A stretch of DNA of 64,000 bases, taken from assembly GCF_900116495.1 (NCBI RefSeq), contig NZ_FPAY01000003.1:383960-447959 (forward strand). Reading direction: 5' to 3'. Of this stretch, positions 14,895 to 23,709 are shown piece by piece (the first letter of the stretch is position 1; every line of letters starts with the position of its first letter). The stretch is from Arthrobacter sp. ov118 (lineage in GTDB: Bacteria > Actinomycetota > Actinomycetes > Actinomycetales > Micrococcaceae). The notes beneath the pieces are model-generated. The model saw nothing but the letters and a program-made list of their open reading frames with translations. It had not been told where the DNA came from and did not search any database. Both the position numbers and the translations under genes were made by a program.

Positions 14895-16496
14895 ATGCCC
14901 ATTGACCGAAGCACGACCGACTCTTCAGCAGGCGTTTTGCACGCCAGCGGAACTAACCAAGGCGCACCCAAGGGCGCACGGAAACCGAAGCTACGCCGCC
15001 GTCGACTCCGTGAGTCCGATGTTAACGTTGTCGACCAGCCCATGCTTAAAAAAGCCCTCGGCGGCACCATTGTGGGCAACACCATGGAATGGTACGACGT
15101 CGGCGTGTTCGGCTATCTGATCACCACGATGGGGCCGGTGTTCCTGCCGGACGCGGACAAGTCCGTCCAGACCCTGTTCCTGCTGGGAACCTTCGCCGCC
15201 ACCTTCATCGCCCGCCCCCTCGGCGGAGTCGTGTTCGGCTGGCTCGGCGACAAGGTGGGCCGGCAGAAGGTCCTCGCCGCAACACTGATGATCATGGCGG
15301 CCAGCACCTTCGCCGTCGGCCTGCTGCCCGGTTATGCCCAGATCGGCATCTGGGCCGCGGTGCTGCTGGTCCTCTTCAAAGTCATCCAGGGCTTCTCCAC
15401 CGGCGGCGAATACGCCGGCGCCACCACCTTTGTCAGCGAATATGCCCCGGACAAGCGGCGCGGATTCTTCGCCAGCTTCCTGGACATGGGCAGCTACCTC
15501 GGCTTCGCCCTTGGCGCAGCCCTCGTGTCGGTGCTGCAGCTGACCCTCGGCCAGGACACCATGGAACAGTGGGGCTGGCGCCTCCCGTTCCTCATTGCCG
15601 GCCCGCTCGGCCTGATCGCCGTGTACTTCCGGAGCAAGATCGAGGAATCGCCGCAGTTCCAGGCCACTTTGGATGCCCAGGAGAACCTGGCCAAGGACGC
15701 CGCCGCCGCAGACACGGCAGCCTCCAAGGGCCCGGTGGGCATCGTGAAGGCCTACTGGCGCTCCATCATCGTCGCGATGATCCTGGTAGCGGCGGCAAAC
15801 ACGGCCGGCTACGCGCTGACCTCCTACATGCCGACGTACCTGACGGAATCCAAGGGCTTCGACGAACTGCACGGCACGTTGCTGACCATCCCCGTGCTGG
15901 TCATCATGAGCCTCTGCATCCCGCTGACCGGCAAGCTCTCTGACCGGATCGGCCGCCGCCCCGTGCTGTGGATCGGCGCCATCAGCACCGTCGTGCTGGC
16001 CACGCCGGCGTTCCTGCTGATCGGCATCGGCGAAATCTGGTCCACGCTGGCCGGCCTTTCCCTGATTGCCTTCCCGGTGACGTTCTACGTCGCCAACCTG
16101 GCATCAGCGCTGCCGGCACAGTTCCCGACGGCCAGCCGCTACGGCGCCATGGGCATCGCCTACAACTTCTCGGTGGCCATTTTCGGCGGCACCACGCCGT
16201 TCATCGTTGCCGCCCTCATCAATGCCACCGGCAACGACATGATGCCGGCCTACTACCTGATGGCCACCTCGGCGATCGGCGCGGTAGCGATCTACTTCCT
16301 CAAGGAATCCGCCCAGATGCCGCTGCCTGGCTCCATGCCGAGCGTGGACACCCAAGCAGAGGCCCGCGAGCTGGTCGCCACCCAGGATGAGAACCCGTTG
16401 ATCGACCTCGAGCACATGGACATGCCGATGGTCGCGCAGACCGCAGACCCCGTCACAGGGCGCGGCGACGCCGCGAAAGTCTCCGTCGGGGCCTAA
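14895..16496 (+). CDS. MFS metabolite:proton symporter (ProP-like)
   Basis: A 12-helix major facilitator of about 533 residues in the metabolite:H+ symporter branch (ProP, KgtP, ShiA). Typical sequences are TMEWYDVGVFGYL in helix 1 and FGWLGDKVGRQKVL (the loop 2-3 Asp-Arg signature). Others are QGFSTGGEYAGATTFVSEYA in helix 4 and KLSDRIGRRPVLW in the symmetric loop. The N-terminal 50 residues are basic and the C-terminal 60 are polar. The substrate is likely a small organic acid, proline or betaine; it cannot be fixed from sequence. I chose ATG at 14895 because AGGAG lies nine bases upstream; an ATG at 14871 would add eight residues. A hairpin follows. Confidence 0.88.
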   Translation: MPIDRSTTDSSAGVLHASGTNQGAPKGARKPKLRRRRLRESDVNVVDQPMLKKALGGTIVGNTMEWYDVGVFGYLITTMGPVFLPDADKSVQTLFLLGTFAATFIARPLGGVVFGWLGDKVGRQKVLAATLMIMAASTFAVGLLPGYAQIGIWAAVLLVLFKVIQGFSTGGEYAGATTFVSEYAPDKRRGFFASFLDMGSYLGFALGAALVSVLQLTLGQDTMEQWGWRLPFLIAGPLGLIAVYFRSKIEESPQFQATLDAQENLAKDAAAADTAASKGPVGIVKAYWRSIIVAMILVAAANTAGYALTSYMPTYLTESKGFDELHGTLLTIPVLVIMSLCIPLTGKLSDRIGRRPVLWIGAISTVVLATPAFLLIGIGEIWSTLAGLSLIAFPVTFYVANLASALPAQFPTASRYGAMGIAYNFSVAIFGGTTPFIVAALINATGNDMMPAYYLMATSAIGAVAIYFLKESAQMPLPGSMPSVDTQAEARELVATQDENPLIDLEHMDMPMVAQTADPVTGRGDAAKVSVGA

Positions 16497-16552
16497 ACGG
16501 GCCCCAGCCGGCAGCAGTAGCCAGACTTCGTAACACAGCCCCGCCCTTTGAA

Positions 16553-16599
16553 GCCTGGTCCGTATGCTTACCCCTCGGGGGGAAGCATACGGACCAGGC
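16553..16599. terminator. Long hairpin terminator after the MFS gene
   Basis: GCCTGGTCCGTATGCTT at 16553-16569 pairs perfectly with 16583-16599 (17 bp). The loop itself can pair (CCCC with GGGG). It lies 56 bp after the MFS stop and 72 bp before the FUSC start. It is symmetrical but has no T-tract. Confidence 0.8.
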
Positions 16600-16671
16600 C
16601 TTAGGCGTGTCCGGACCACTGTCAGAAATCCCCGAAACCGGTAAGTTCCACAAGAACGGAGAGGCCGTGCC

Positions 16672-17730
16672 ATGTCCCTGCTAGGCCACGTCCGTTCGCT
16701 GCACAGCCTGGCCCCGGCCAACAAGGACCACGTCTCGGCGTGGCGGGTGGCGATCAGCGTGGCCGTGCCGTGCCTGGCGCTGCTGTCCGCCGGGCATCCG
16801 GAACTGATCGGTTACGCAGTTTTCGGCGCACTGACAGGCATGTACGGGCGCACCGAGCCCCATCAGCTCAGGCTCCGCCACCAGGGCCAGGCCGCCGTCC
16901 TCCTGCTCACCGGCGTAGGCCTCGGCGTCTTCCTCTCCGCCCATCACGTCGATTCATGGGTGCTGGTGATCGTGGAAGCCATGTTCGCCGGCGCGGGGTC
17001 GCTGTTCGCGGACAGCACCACCCTGAAACCTGCCGGTCCGTTTTTCGGGATCCTCGCCCTCGGCGCGTGCGCGTCCGTCCCGGCCCCCGTGCCCTGGCCT
17101 GCCGCCGTCCTCATCGCCGCCGGGTCGGTCGCGTTCTCGATCATGGTCGGCTTTGGCGGCTGGTTCCGGGGCGGCACCTGGCGGCGCGGCTGGCGGCGGG
17201 AAGTCGCGGCGCTGCGCGGGGCACGTCGCCGGGCGGCACGCCTGCACGCCCTCCGCTACGTGGCCGCCGTCGGTGCTGCCGGGAGCATCGGGGTGCTCAG
17301 CGGCAGCGGCCACCCGCACTGGGCCATGGCCGCGGCGGCGGTGCCGCTCTCCGGGGCGGACCTGCCCAGCAGTGTCTATCGCGGCATCCACCGGATCGTC
17401 GGCACGCTCCTGGGACTCGTGGTGGTCGCAGCCATACTGTTGCCCTGGCCGGGGTCACCGCTGCCGGCCTTCCCCGGTCACGAGGCCGCCGTCCTGGCCT
17501 GCCTGGTGATCGTCCTGCAGTTCAGCACCGAGCTGTTCATGACCCGGCACTACGGCCTCGCCATGGTTTTCTTCACCCCGGTGATCCTGCTGATCGGGCA
17601 GCTGGCGGCGCCAACCGACCCCTACGTGCTGATAGCCGAACGGGCCGTCGAGACGCTGGTGGGCGCCGGCGTCGGGATCCTGGTGGTGGTGCTGGTCAGG
17701 CGAAGGCGCATGGTCCCCTCCCGGACGTAG
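16672..17730 (+). CDS. FUSC-family membrane protein
   Basis: A 352-residue integral membrane protein of the FUSC (fusaric acid resistance/aromatic acid exporter) superfamily. It has two sets of about five hydrophobic helices separated by a basic loop near residues 165-200 (RGGTWRRGWRREVAALRG and following). The second set contains HWAMAAAAVPLSG and YRGIHRIVGTLLGLVVVA, a family-typical pair ahead of a final hydrophobic block. It probably exports aromatic or other weak acids. The ATG at 16672 follows ACGGAGAGGCCGTGCC. It is convergent with the SDR gene nine bases away. A second FUSC gene occurs at 41338-42471, with little obvious similarity. Confidence 0.8.
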   Translation: MSLLGHVRSLHSLAPANKDHVSAWRVAISVAVPCLALLSAGHPELIGYAVFGALTGMYGRTEPHQLRLRHQGQAAVLLLTGVGLGVFLSAHHVDSWVLVIVEAMFAGAGSLFADSTTLKPAGPFFGILALGACASVPAPVPWPAAVLIAAGSVAFSIMVGFGGWFRGGTWRRGWRREVAALRGARRRAARLHALRYVAAVGAAGSIGVLSGSGHPHWAMAAAAVPLSGADLPSSVYRGIHRIVGTLLGLVVVAAILLPWPGSPLPAFPGHEAAVLACLVIVLQFSTELFMTRHYGLAMVFFTPVILLIGQLAAPTDPYVLIAERAVETLVGAGVGILVVVLVRRRRMVPSRT

Positions 17731-17739
17731 GCTCCGCGC

Positions 17740-18522
17740 CTATTTTGCGCGCCGCGGCGGCCCGGCGACGAGCCGGGCAGGCAGCACCCGGGTCACCGCC
17801 GTCAGGACCTTGTAGCGCCGGCTGGGGATCGAGACGGCCTTGCCCTTGGCGTTGTCCGCCAGTCCCTCGCTGACCACCTGCCGGGCGTCCAGCCACATCC
17901 AGCGCGGCGCCACCGTCTTGTCCATACCCATCCGGTCGTGGAATTCGGTATGGGTGAACCCGGGACAGACCGCAGTAACCTGCACGCCGCGCGTCTTGTA
18001 GACCAAGTTGGCCGAGCGCGAGAAGCTCAGCAGCCACGCCTTCGCGGCCGAGTACGATCCGCGCGGCAGGAACGCCGCCACGCTGGCCACGTTGATGATC
18101 CTGCCGGACTGGCGCGCGAGCATGCCCTGCAGGGCGGCGTGGGTGAGCTCCATGGCGGTTTCCACGTGCAGTCTGAGGTGCTTTTTCTCGTCCGCTATGT
18201 CGTTGTCCTCGAAGGACTTCAGCAACCCGATCCCTGCGTTGTTGACCAGGATCTCCACCGGCCGCGCGGGATCAGTGAGGCGGGCAACGACGGCGGCAAC
18301 CCCGGCGTCCTCGGTCAGGTCCGCGGCGATCGTCTCCGCTGCAGCACCATAGCGGTTCTCCAGTTCCGCCGCCATCGCCGCGAGGCGGCCGGCGTCGCGG
18401 GCCACAAGGACCACACGGTGGCCCTGCTCAGCCAACTGGCGGGCGAATTCGGCGCCGATGCCTGCCGTTGCGCCCGTGATCAGAGCGGCGGTACCTGGCG
18501 TCGAGGGTGCGTGTGCGTTCAT
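17740..18522 (-). CDS. Short-chain dehydrogenase/reductase
   Basis: A 260-residue classical SDR. The nucleotide-binding TGATAGIGAEFARQLA is at residues 16-31, with an Arg-rich second strand (VVLVARDAGRL) suggesting NADP(H). The structural ILVNNAGIG is near 91 and the catalytic YSAAKAWL (Tyr, Lys) near 158. VCPGFTHTEFHDRMGMD follows, as in SDRs acting on lipids or polyols. The C-terminus RYKVLTAVTRVLPARLV resembles the DltE/YqjQ-like short oxidoreductases. Substrate unknown. It is 25 bp downstream of the STAS-like gene on the same strand, so the two may be co-transcribed. Confidence 0.9.
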   Translation of the reverse strand: MNAHAPSTPGTAALITGATAGIGAEFARQLAEQGHRVVLVARDAGRLAAMAAELENRYGAAAETIAADLTEDAGVAAVVARLTDPARPVEILVNNAGIGLLKSFEDNDIADEKKHLRLHVETAMELTHAALQGMLARQSGRIINVASVAAFLPRGSYSAAKAWLLSFSRSANLVYKTRGVQVTAVCPGFTHTEFHDRMGMDKTVAPRWMWLDARQVVSEGLADNAKGKAVSIPSRRYKVLTAVTRVLPARLVAGPPRRAK

Positions 18523-18547
18523 ACCGACAGCGTAGCCGCGGTCGGGC

Positions 18548-19264
18548 TCAGGCCACCGCCGTGTCCGGCGACAATTCTTCGTCTTCCTCCGGACCGTCCC
18601 CGCCCGTCAGGTGGCGGTTCTGAAGCTCCTCGGCGGCGAGTTCGTACCAGGTGTGCGCCCCAAAATAAGGGGTGCTGGTGTCCAGGTGCCGGTACAGGGC
18701 GTCGGCGAGCTGGCACAGCGCAGTGTCAGATAACGCCCGGACCGTGGCCGCCGGATCCAGCGCGCCCTCGAAGTACTCCGAGAGGGCCAGCCCGTTGATG
18801 CTGTCAAGGTCAAGGACGCCGGTTTCCGCGGCCAGCGCGCTGTCGGCATCCCCCGGCCCGTAGGCGGCCGCGGAGTCCGGCGCCACGTCGAGTCCGGGGA
18901 GGACTTCGCCCTCGGCGGCGACATGCAGGACTTCACCGTCGGCGCCGACGTGCAGAAGGCAGATTGGCAGTACAGTCGGCTCGTCCAGCACCAGGCGGAA
19001 CGGCACGGCCGGCGCATCCCCCTCAGCGATCGGCAGGGGTTTGGAGTCCACGAGCCGGCGGAGGTCAAGGAGCACTTCGGGGTCCAGGTGGGAGGCGCCG
19101 TGGAGGTCGATCACCACCTCCGCCCCGGCCTCGAGCCGGCAGGCGCGGCGCACGATGTGCATGAGGGTCGCCGAATCCGACTGGGTCACGCAACCGGTGA
19201 TTTCGAGGGTGACATGTGCGGGATCGACATCCACCCGGACGAGCACGCGAAGTTTGTGGTTCAT
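18548..19264 (-). CDS. Hypothetical protein with STAS-like N-terminal domain
   Basis: A 238-residue soluble protein. The first 85 residues (VLVRVDVDPAHVTLEITGCV, then AEVVIDLHGASHLDPEVLLD) have the alternating strand-helix pattern of STAS/anti-sigma-antagonist domains. The usual phosphorylatable Asp-Ser pair is not evident. The C-terminal part, rich in Asp, Ala and Leu, ends with a conserved-looking segment (LYRHLDTSTPYFGAHTWYEL). I chose the ATG at 19264 (MNHKLRV), preceded by TTGGAGAACCC. Similar proteins occur in Arthrobacter without known role. It could be part of a stress-signalling path, which is speculation. Confidence 0.65.
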   Translation of the reverse strand: MNHKLRVLVRVDVDPAHVTLEITGCVTQSDSATLMHIVRRACRLEAGAEVVIDLHGASHLDPEVLLDLRRLVDSKPLPIAEGDAPAVPFRLVLDEPTVLPICLLHVGADGEVLHVAAEGEVLPGLDVAPDSAAAYGPGDADSALAAETGVLDLDSINGLALSEYFEGALDPAATVRALSDTALCQLADALYRHLDTSTPYFGAHTWYELAAEELQNRHLTGGDGPEEDEELSPDTAVA

Positions 19265-19399
19265 GGGTTCTCCAAAAGGGGGCCTGTCCAAGAGCCAGCT
19301 GCATAACTCTTCTCAAACCTTACGAGGTTGTTGTCCGGCCCACAAGCCGGTCACGGACGCCCGCGCGTACGGGCAGTACCGGCACGCCGGCGGAGGGGC

Positions 19400-19744
19400 C
19401 TAGGCGCCCTCAGGTACCTGATCCGGCCAGTCCACGTACTGGTGGTACGTCTCATGCCGGCGCAGGTAGCGGTACATGAAAGGGCAGTTCGGAATGATCC
19501 GTTTGCCGGATGCCACCACGTCGTCGAGGGCAAAGTGCGCCAGCACCTTGCCGAGCCCCTGGCCCTGGAACTGCGGGGCCGTGTCCGTGTGGATGAAGTC
19601 GATGTGGCCCGGCCTGTCGATGAAGCGCACCTGGACGGCGAGCTTGCCGCCGACGTGGAGCTCATACCGGTGCAGCTCGTCGTTCCGGGTGGTGGCGACG
19701 TCCGGGCTGAAAGTGTCTTCCGTGGCTGCCGAGTTCTCCGTCAT
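19400..19744 (-). CDS. GNAT-type N-acetyltransferase domain protein (YjdJ-like)
   Basis: A 114-residue small acetyltransferase of the YjdJ/GTPase-like GNAT subgroup. The acetyl-CoA loop is QFQGQGLGKVLAHFALDD, and the C-terminal motif has KRIIPNCPFMYRYL followed by YVDWP, typical of this short family. These proteins probably acetylate small amines or protein N-termini, but no substrate is known. Its ATG at 19744 overlaps the stop of the upstream acyltransferase gene (ATGA), indicating translational coupling. A longer reading in the same frame has no support upstream of this ATG. Confidence 0.85.
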   Translation of the reverse strand: MTENSAATEDTFSPDVATTRNDELHRYELHVGGKLAVQVRFIDRPGHIDFIHTDTAPQFQGQGLGKVLAHFALDDVVASGKRIIPNCPFMYRYLRRHETYHQYVDWPDQVPEGA

Positions 19745-21081
19745 GGTTCGACATTGGCACTTAATGGCGGGTGTGGCAATGGCGGTTTTGATGCGCCGGA
19801 CCGGGCTGTCCGCGGTGTGTGCCGGACCGGAATCCGTGCCAAAAGAACGACGGCGAGCGCGAAGCACGCAGCACCCCCGCCCAGCAGCCCGAGGGTGAGC
19901 CCGTTGAACACCGCGTCGACCGCCGGGACAAAAACGGCCACGGCGGCCAGCAGCACGGCGGCCGCCGGGCGCCCCGTCAAAGGATCGTACGGCGTCGGCC
20001 GCCCCTCCAGCCTGCCGAACAGCGCCACAACCGGCAGCAGCAGGGCGATCACGCATATCAGCACCAAAGGCCGCCCCCACCACCAGGCCGCGGTTCCACC
20101 CGCCGGCTGGGGAAAGTTGGTCAGCAGCAGCATCCCGGACATCGCCGCGAGCAGCGGCAGGTGCCACAGATACACGGTCATGGACCACCGTCCGGCCAGG
20201 CCCACCAACCGGCGCACCCAGGGCTGTGACGCGATCCGGAACAGCGCCGGCCGGAACAGCTGGAGGGCTGCGGCCTGCGAGACGCCCAGGAGCAGCAAGG
20301 TCAAATTGGGCGGGTTGAGGTTCACCAGCATGTTGCCCGAGTACAGCCCGAGCAGGACCAGCAGCCCCAACAGCGCGTTGCTGGCGACCATGATGCCAAA
20401 CAGTGCTGAACGTCCCGGTTTCAACTGCCGGCTGTCGGCCACGATGAACCCGAGCTGCTGCACGGCACACCAGACGAACACCATGTTCAGGTAGGCAAGC
20501 GGCGGCAGCACACCGCGCAGGCAATCGACGGCCACCACGAGGGCAGTGAGCCCGGCGAGGGTCAGCCACGGGGCCCGGCCGTGCAGGGCCGCCAGCCAGG
20601 GCAGATTGAATTGCGCGGCCAGGTACGCGGCGAGGAACCACAGCGGCATCCCGGCGCCGCTGGTGAGCAACTGGATGACCTGCGGGTCAACACCCGCCAG
20701 CAGGGCCGCCGACAGGCCGGTGAACATGACGGCCAGCAGGACGGCGGCCGGACGGATCAGGCGCAGCAGCCGCCCCTGCACGAAGTACATAGCCGTGCCG
20801 CCCCTGGCGTGCAGCCGCCGCCAGGACTGCAGGCCCGTGATCCCGCCGGCCACAAAGAACAGCGGCATGATCTGCAGGACCCACACCACGGGCTCAAACC
20901 AGCGCTGGTCGCCCAGGGTGTTCTCGGACGTGACGGTGCCGTCAGGGTGCAGCACCGGGCTCACCATCATGCTGTGCCCCACCACCACCAGGGCCAGGCA
21001 GAAGAACCGGGCAAGGTCGATCACCGGGTCGCGGTCCGGCGCCGGAGGTGGCCCACCGGCTGCCCGCTGCTGTGGAACCAT
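19741..21081 (-). CDS. Acyltransferase family 3 membrane protein
   Basis: A 10- to 11-helix membrane protein of about 446 residues in the acyltransferase 3 (AT3) family. The catalytic-type opening is RDPVIDLARFFCLALVVVGHSMM, here split at residue 36 by the conserved His. IMPLFFVAGGITGLQSWRR and FVQGRLLRLIRPA follow and are family hallmarks. Such proteins O-acetylate exported polysaccharides, lipids or antibiotics; the acceptor is unknown. Start uncertain: ATG at 21081 has GGGGG just upstream, while ATG at 21117 would add 12 residues with no ribosome site. It is coupled to the downstream GNAT gene by a four-base overlap. Confidence 0.85.
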   Translation of the reverse strand: MVPQQRAAGGPPPAPDRDPVIDLARFFCLALVVVGHSMMVSPVLHPDGTVTSENTLGDQRWFEPVVWVLQIMPLFFVAGGITGLQSWRRLHARGGTAMYFVQGRLLRLIRPAAVLLAVMFTGLSAALLAGVDPQVIQLLTSGAGMPLWFLAAYLAAQFNLPWLAALHGRAPWLTLAGLTALVVAVDCLRGVLPPLAYLNMVFVWCAVQQLGFIVADSRQLKPGRSALFGIMVASNALLGLLVLLGLYSGNMLVNLNPPNLTLLLLGVSQAAALQLFRPALFRIASQPWVRRLVGLAGRWSMTVYLWHLPLLAAMSGMLLLTNFPQPAGGTAAWWWGRPLVLICVIALLLPVVALFGRLEGRPTPYDPLTGRPAAAVLLAAVAVFVPAVDAVFNGLTLGLLGGGAACFALAVVLLARIPVRHTPRTARSGASKPPLPHPPLSANVEP

Positions 21082-21149
21082 GGCGCCCCCTAGGAAGCCC
21101 GGCTGTGATGCCTCCATTGTCGGCCCGGGAGTTGCCCGTCGGCCAGAGC

Positions 21150-21169
21150 AGGAGGACCCGGGTCCTCCT
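21150..21169. terminator. Perfect 20-bp palindrome, probable terminator after the aldolase operon
   Basis: AGGAGGACCCGGGTCCTCCT is its own reverse complement. A partial copy (GGAGGGCCCGGGTCC) follows at 21175-21189. It lies between the end of the acid-sugar operon and the acyltransferase gene, both on the minus strand, so a terminator is the likely role. A binding site is possible. Confidence 0.6.
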
Positions 21170-21213
21170 AAGCAGGAGGGCCCGGGTCCGCCGTGTGGTG
21201 CCTCTGGCTGTCC

Positions 21214-22125
21214 TTAGCGGGAGAGCGTCGCCAGGGCGGTGGCCGCGAAGGTCCTTGCGGAGGCATTCCAGTGGCCGAGCAGCGCCTGGAGGTTCTCGCC
21301 GTCGGCGCGGTGGGCGGGGGTCTGTTCCTCCAGGACCGCCAAAACGCCGGTCCGCAGTTCGGTATTGAAGTTGACCTTGCCCACGTTCATGGAAGCGGCC
21401 TTGACCAGTTCTTCGGCCGGGATGCCCGAGGCCCCGTGCAGGACCAGCGGGATCCGGGTCCGCACGGCGATGTCTTGCAGCACATCCCAGCGCAGCCGGG
21501 GCTCCCCCTTGTACTTTCCGTGGACGTTGCCCACGGCGACGGCGAGCAGCTGCGCGCCCGTGCGGGCAACGAAGTCCTCCACCTGGGCGGAGTCGGTGAG
21601 GCCGGCCGGTTCATCCGCCTCTGCATTGCCTGCGGCGTTGCCGGCGGCGTTGTGCGCGGCGTCGGCCTCGGCGCCGGTCCCGAAGGCCCGGTCCTCGTCG
21701 CCGGCAAGTCCGCCGAGTTCAGCTTCAATCACGACGTCGGTGCTCCCCTGCGCGGCCAGGGCCGCACGGGCGTCCCGGACCAGGGCTATGTTGTCCTCGT
21801 AGGGCAGTGAGGATCCGTCCACCAGCACCGAGTCGGCCCCGGCGCTGACGGCTTCGCCGATCACCTGCAGGTCGGCGGCGTGGTCCAGCTGCACCGCGAT
21901 CGGGACGGCGGCGGCGTCGGCGAGTCCGCGGAGCGCCGTGATCAGCCGCAGCCCGTTGGGCGCGGCCGCGGTCTTCGGCGCGACGAGCAGGATGGCGCCG
22001 CGTCCCGCCTCCTCCGCGGCCCCCACGACGGCGAGCGCGGTGGTGAAGTCGTAGCAGGTGAACGCGGGCACCGCCGCGCCCTGCTGCAGGGCGGCACTGA
22101 CCAGGGTGTCGAGTCGGGTCCGCAT
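21214..22125 (-). CDS. Class II fructose-bisphosphate aldolase family protein
   Basis: A 303-residue zinc-type aldolase of the FbaA/GatY/KbaY family. It keeps the metal and substrate residues: VPIAVQLDHAAD, the DGSSLPYEDNI loop, EAELGGLAG and PLVLHGASGIPAEE. Family members cleave ketose bisphosphates to dihydroxyacetone phosphate plus an aldehyde. An insert of Asn/Ala-rich residues (AHNAAGNAAGNAEADEPAG) near residue 165 is unusual. The ATG at 22125 shares one base with the stop of the GntP permease gene (TGATG). It is last in the operon with a DUF1537 kinase and a dehydrogenase, where an OtnC-type aldolase is normally found, so its substrate is probably not fructose 1,6-bisphosphate (inference). 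Confidence 0.88.
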   Translation of the reverse strand: MRTRLDTLVSAALQQGAAVPAFTCYDFTTALAVVGAAEEAGRGAILLVAPKTAAAPNGLRLITALRGLADAAAVPIAVQLDHAADLQVIGEAVSAGADSVLVDGSSLPYEDNIALVRDARAALAAQGSTDVVIEAELGGLAGDEDRAFGTGAEADAAHNAAGNAAGNAEADEPAGLTDSAQVEDFVARTGAQLLAVAVGNVHGKYKGEPRLRWDVLQDIAVRTRIPLVLHGASGIPAEELVKAASMNVGKVNFNTELRTGVLAVLEEQTPAHRADGENLQALLGHWNASARTFAATALATLSR

Positions 22126-23591
22126 CAGGCGCTCAGTCCCCCCACCAGCATCCAGGCCACAAACGTCAGGGCGAAGCCGGCTAGGCCCAGCACGGTGGTG
22201 AGGACCGTCCAGGTCCGGAGGCCATCGGCGACGGTCAGGCCGTAGTAGCGCACCACAACCCAGAAGCCGGCGTCGGTCACGTGCGAAAGGCCGAGGGCGC
22301 CGAAGCCGATGGCGATCGTGATCACGGCAATCTGCGCCGGTGAGTATCCGCCGCCGGTGACGGCCGAGGAGAGCAGGCCGGCCGTGGTGACGATGGCCAC
22401 CGTGGCCGAGCCCTGGGCGGCGCGGAGGGCGAGCGAGATGATGAAGCCAAGCAGCAGCAGCGGCACGCCCAGGGTGTCCAGGGACTCGGAAAGGGCCTTG
22501 CCGATTCCGCTCACCTGCAGGACGCTGCCGAAGACGCCGCCTGCGGCAACCACCATGAGGATGGAGGCAATTGGAGGGAGCGCGCCTTCGAAGATCTCCC
22601 CGGTTTCCACGAGGGACCACTGCCGGCGGACGGCCAGCAGGAAGAAGGAGAGCGCAACGGCGACGAGGAGGGCGAAAACCGGGTTGCCAACGAAGGCAGC
22701 GACGCCGTACCAGAAGTCGTTCTTGTCGATCACTAGGGTGCCCACGGTGCCAAGGAGGATCAGCGCGATCGGGGTGGCGATGAGGAAGATGATCATTCCG
22801 GGCCGGGGCGGTGCAATCGCTTTGCTGCCCGGGCCCTCGTGACCAACGCGGACCATGGCGCCGGAGCCGAACTCCTCCACCTGCTTCTTGACGGACGGCA
22901 GCAGTTCGTAGGTCTTGCGGTTCATGATGGATGCAACCCAGTAGGACAGGAAACCGAGGGGCACACAGATCGTCAGCGAGATCAGGGCGATCAGTCCGAT
23001 GTCAGCACCAAGCACGCCGGCGCCGGCAACGATCCCCGGGTGCGGGGGCACGGCCACGTGGATGGCCAGCATGATGCCGGCCATGGGCAGGCCGAACTTC
23101 ACCGGATGGACCTTGGCGATCTTGGCAAACGCGTAGACGATCGGCACCAGGACGATCACGCCGACTTCGAAGAACACCGGAATCGCGACGAGGAAGCCGA
23201 CGGCGGTGAGGGCCACGGCCACCCGCCGGGCGCCGAGCTTGGCGGTGAAGTGGTCGGCGAGGGACTGCACGCCGCCGGAGACCTCGATCATCCGGCCGAG
23301 GATGGCGCCGAGGGCGATCAGGAGGGCCACCTTGCCCATGGTGCTTCCCACCCCGTTGGCCACGACGGTGAAGACGTCCTTGAGCGGGATCTGCGCGGCC
23401 ACGGCCACCAGGATGCTGACGGTCAGCAGGGCCACGAAGGCCTGGATCTTGAAGCGGATGATCATCAGCAGCAGCAGGGCGACGCCGGCAGCCGCGATGG
23501 TCAGCAGCAGCGGAGTTCCCAGCTCCACGGCGGGCTTGATGACGGGCGCGTCGGCGGCGCGCACCATCAGGGAATTGAGCAGGGGGGTCAT
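22125..23591 (-). CDS. GntP-family permease
   Basis: A 488-residue permease of the gluconate:H+ symporter (GntP) family with about 12 hydrophobic segments. Recognisable pieces are GAILGRMIEVSGGVQSLADH, VGFLVAIPVFFEVGVIVLVP and HVAVPPHPGIVAGAGVLGAD, then GSATVAIVTTAGLL and LSHVTDAGFWVVVRYYGL near the end. The family imports sugar acids such as gluconate, glycerate or four-carbon acids. In this operon the cargo is likely the substrate of the dehydrogenase and DUF1537 kinase, for example a threonate or erythronate. GAGGAG precedes the ATG at 23591. A hairpin lies in the 118-bp gap upstream. Confidence 0.9.
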   Translation of the reverse strand: MTPLLNSLMVRAADAPVIKPAVELGTPLLLTIAAAGVALLLLMIIRFKIQAFVALLTVSILVAVAAQIPLKDVFTVVANGVGSTMGKVALLIALGAILGRMIEVSGGVQSLADHFTAKLGARRVAVALTAVGFLVAIPVFFEVGVIVLVPIVYAFAKIAKVHPVKFGLPMAGIMLAIHVAVPPHPGIVAGAGVLGADIGLIALISLTICVPLGFLSYWVASIMNRKTYELLPSVKKQVEEFGSGAMVRVGHEGPGSKAIAPPRPGMIIFLIATPIALILLGTVGTLVIDKNDFWYGVAAFVGNPVFALLVAVALSFFLLAVRRQWSLVETGEIFEGALPPIASILMVVAAGGVFGSVLQVSGIGKALSESLDTLGVPLLLLGFIISLALRAAQGSATVAIVTTAGLLSSAVTGGGYSPAQIAVITIAIGFGALGLSHVTDAGFWVVVRYYGLTVADGLRTWTVLTTVLGLAGFALTFVAWMLVGGLSA

Positions 23592-23664
23592 TACGGGTTG
23601 TCTCCTCGGACGGAAAAATTTCGGACCGGAAAGGTCTCAAGCAGGAAGGTGTGAAGGAAGGACC

Positions 23665-23694
23665 GACGACGGCGGAGGGGCCGCCGCCGTCGTC
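23665..23694 (-). terminator. Intercistronic hairpin between dehydrogenase and permease genes
   Basis: GACGACGGCGG at 23665-23675 pairs perfectly with CCGCCGTCGTC at 23684-23694 over an 8-base loop, 15 bp after the dehydrogenase stop. Inside an operon this is more likely an attenuator or mRNA-stabilising stem than a full terminator. Confidence 0.6.
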
Positions 23695-23709
23695 CGCGGA
23701 ATTTCCGTC

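Noticed and set aside
22839..23654. 271-codon Asp/His/Gly-rich frame antisense to the GntP gene
   Set aside because: It is a codon-mirror of a hydrophobic membrane protein; membrane genes commonly give such polar antisense frames.
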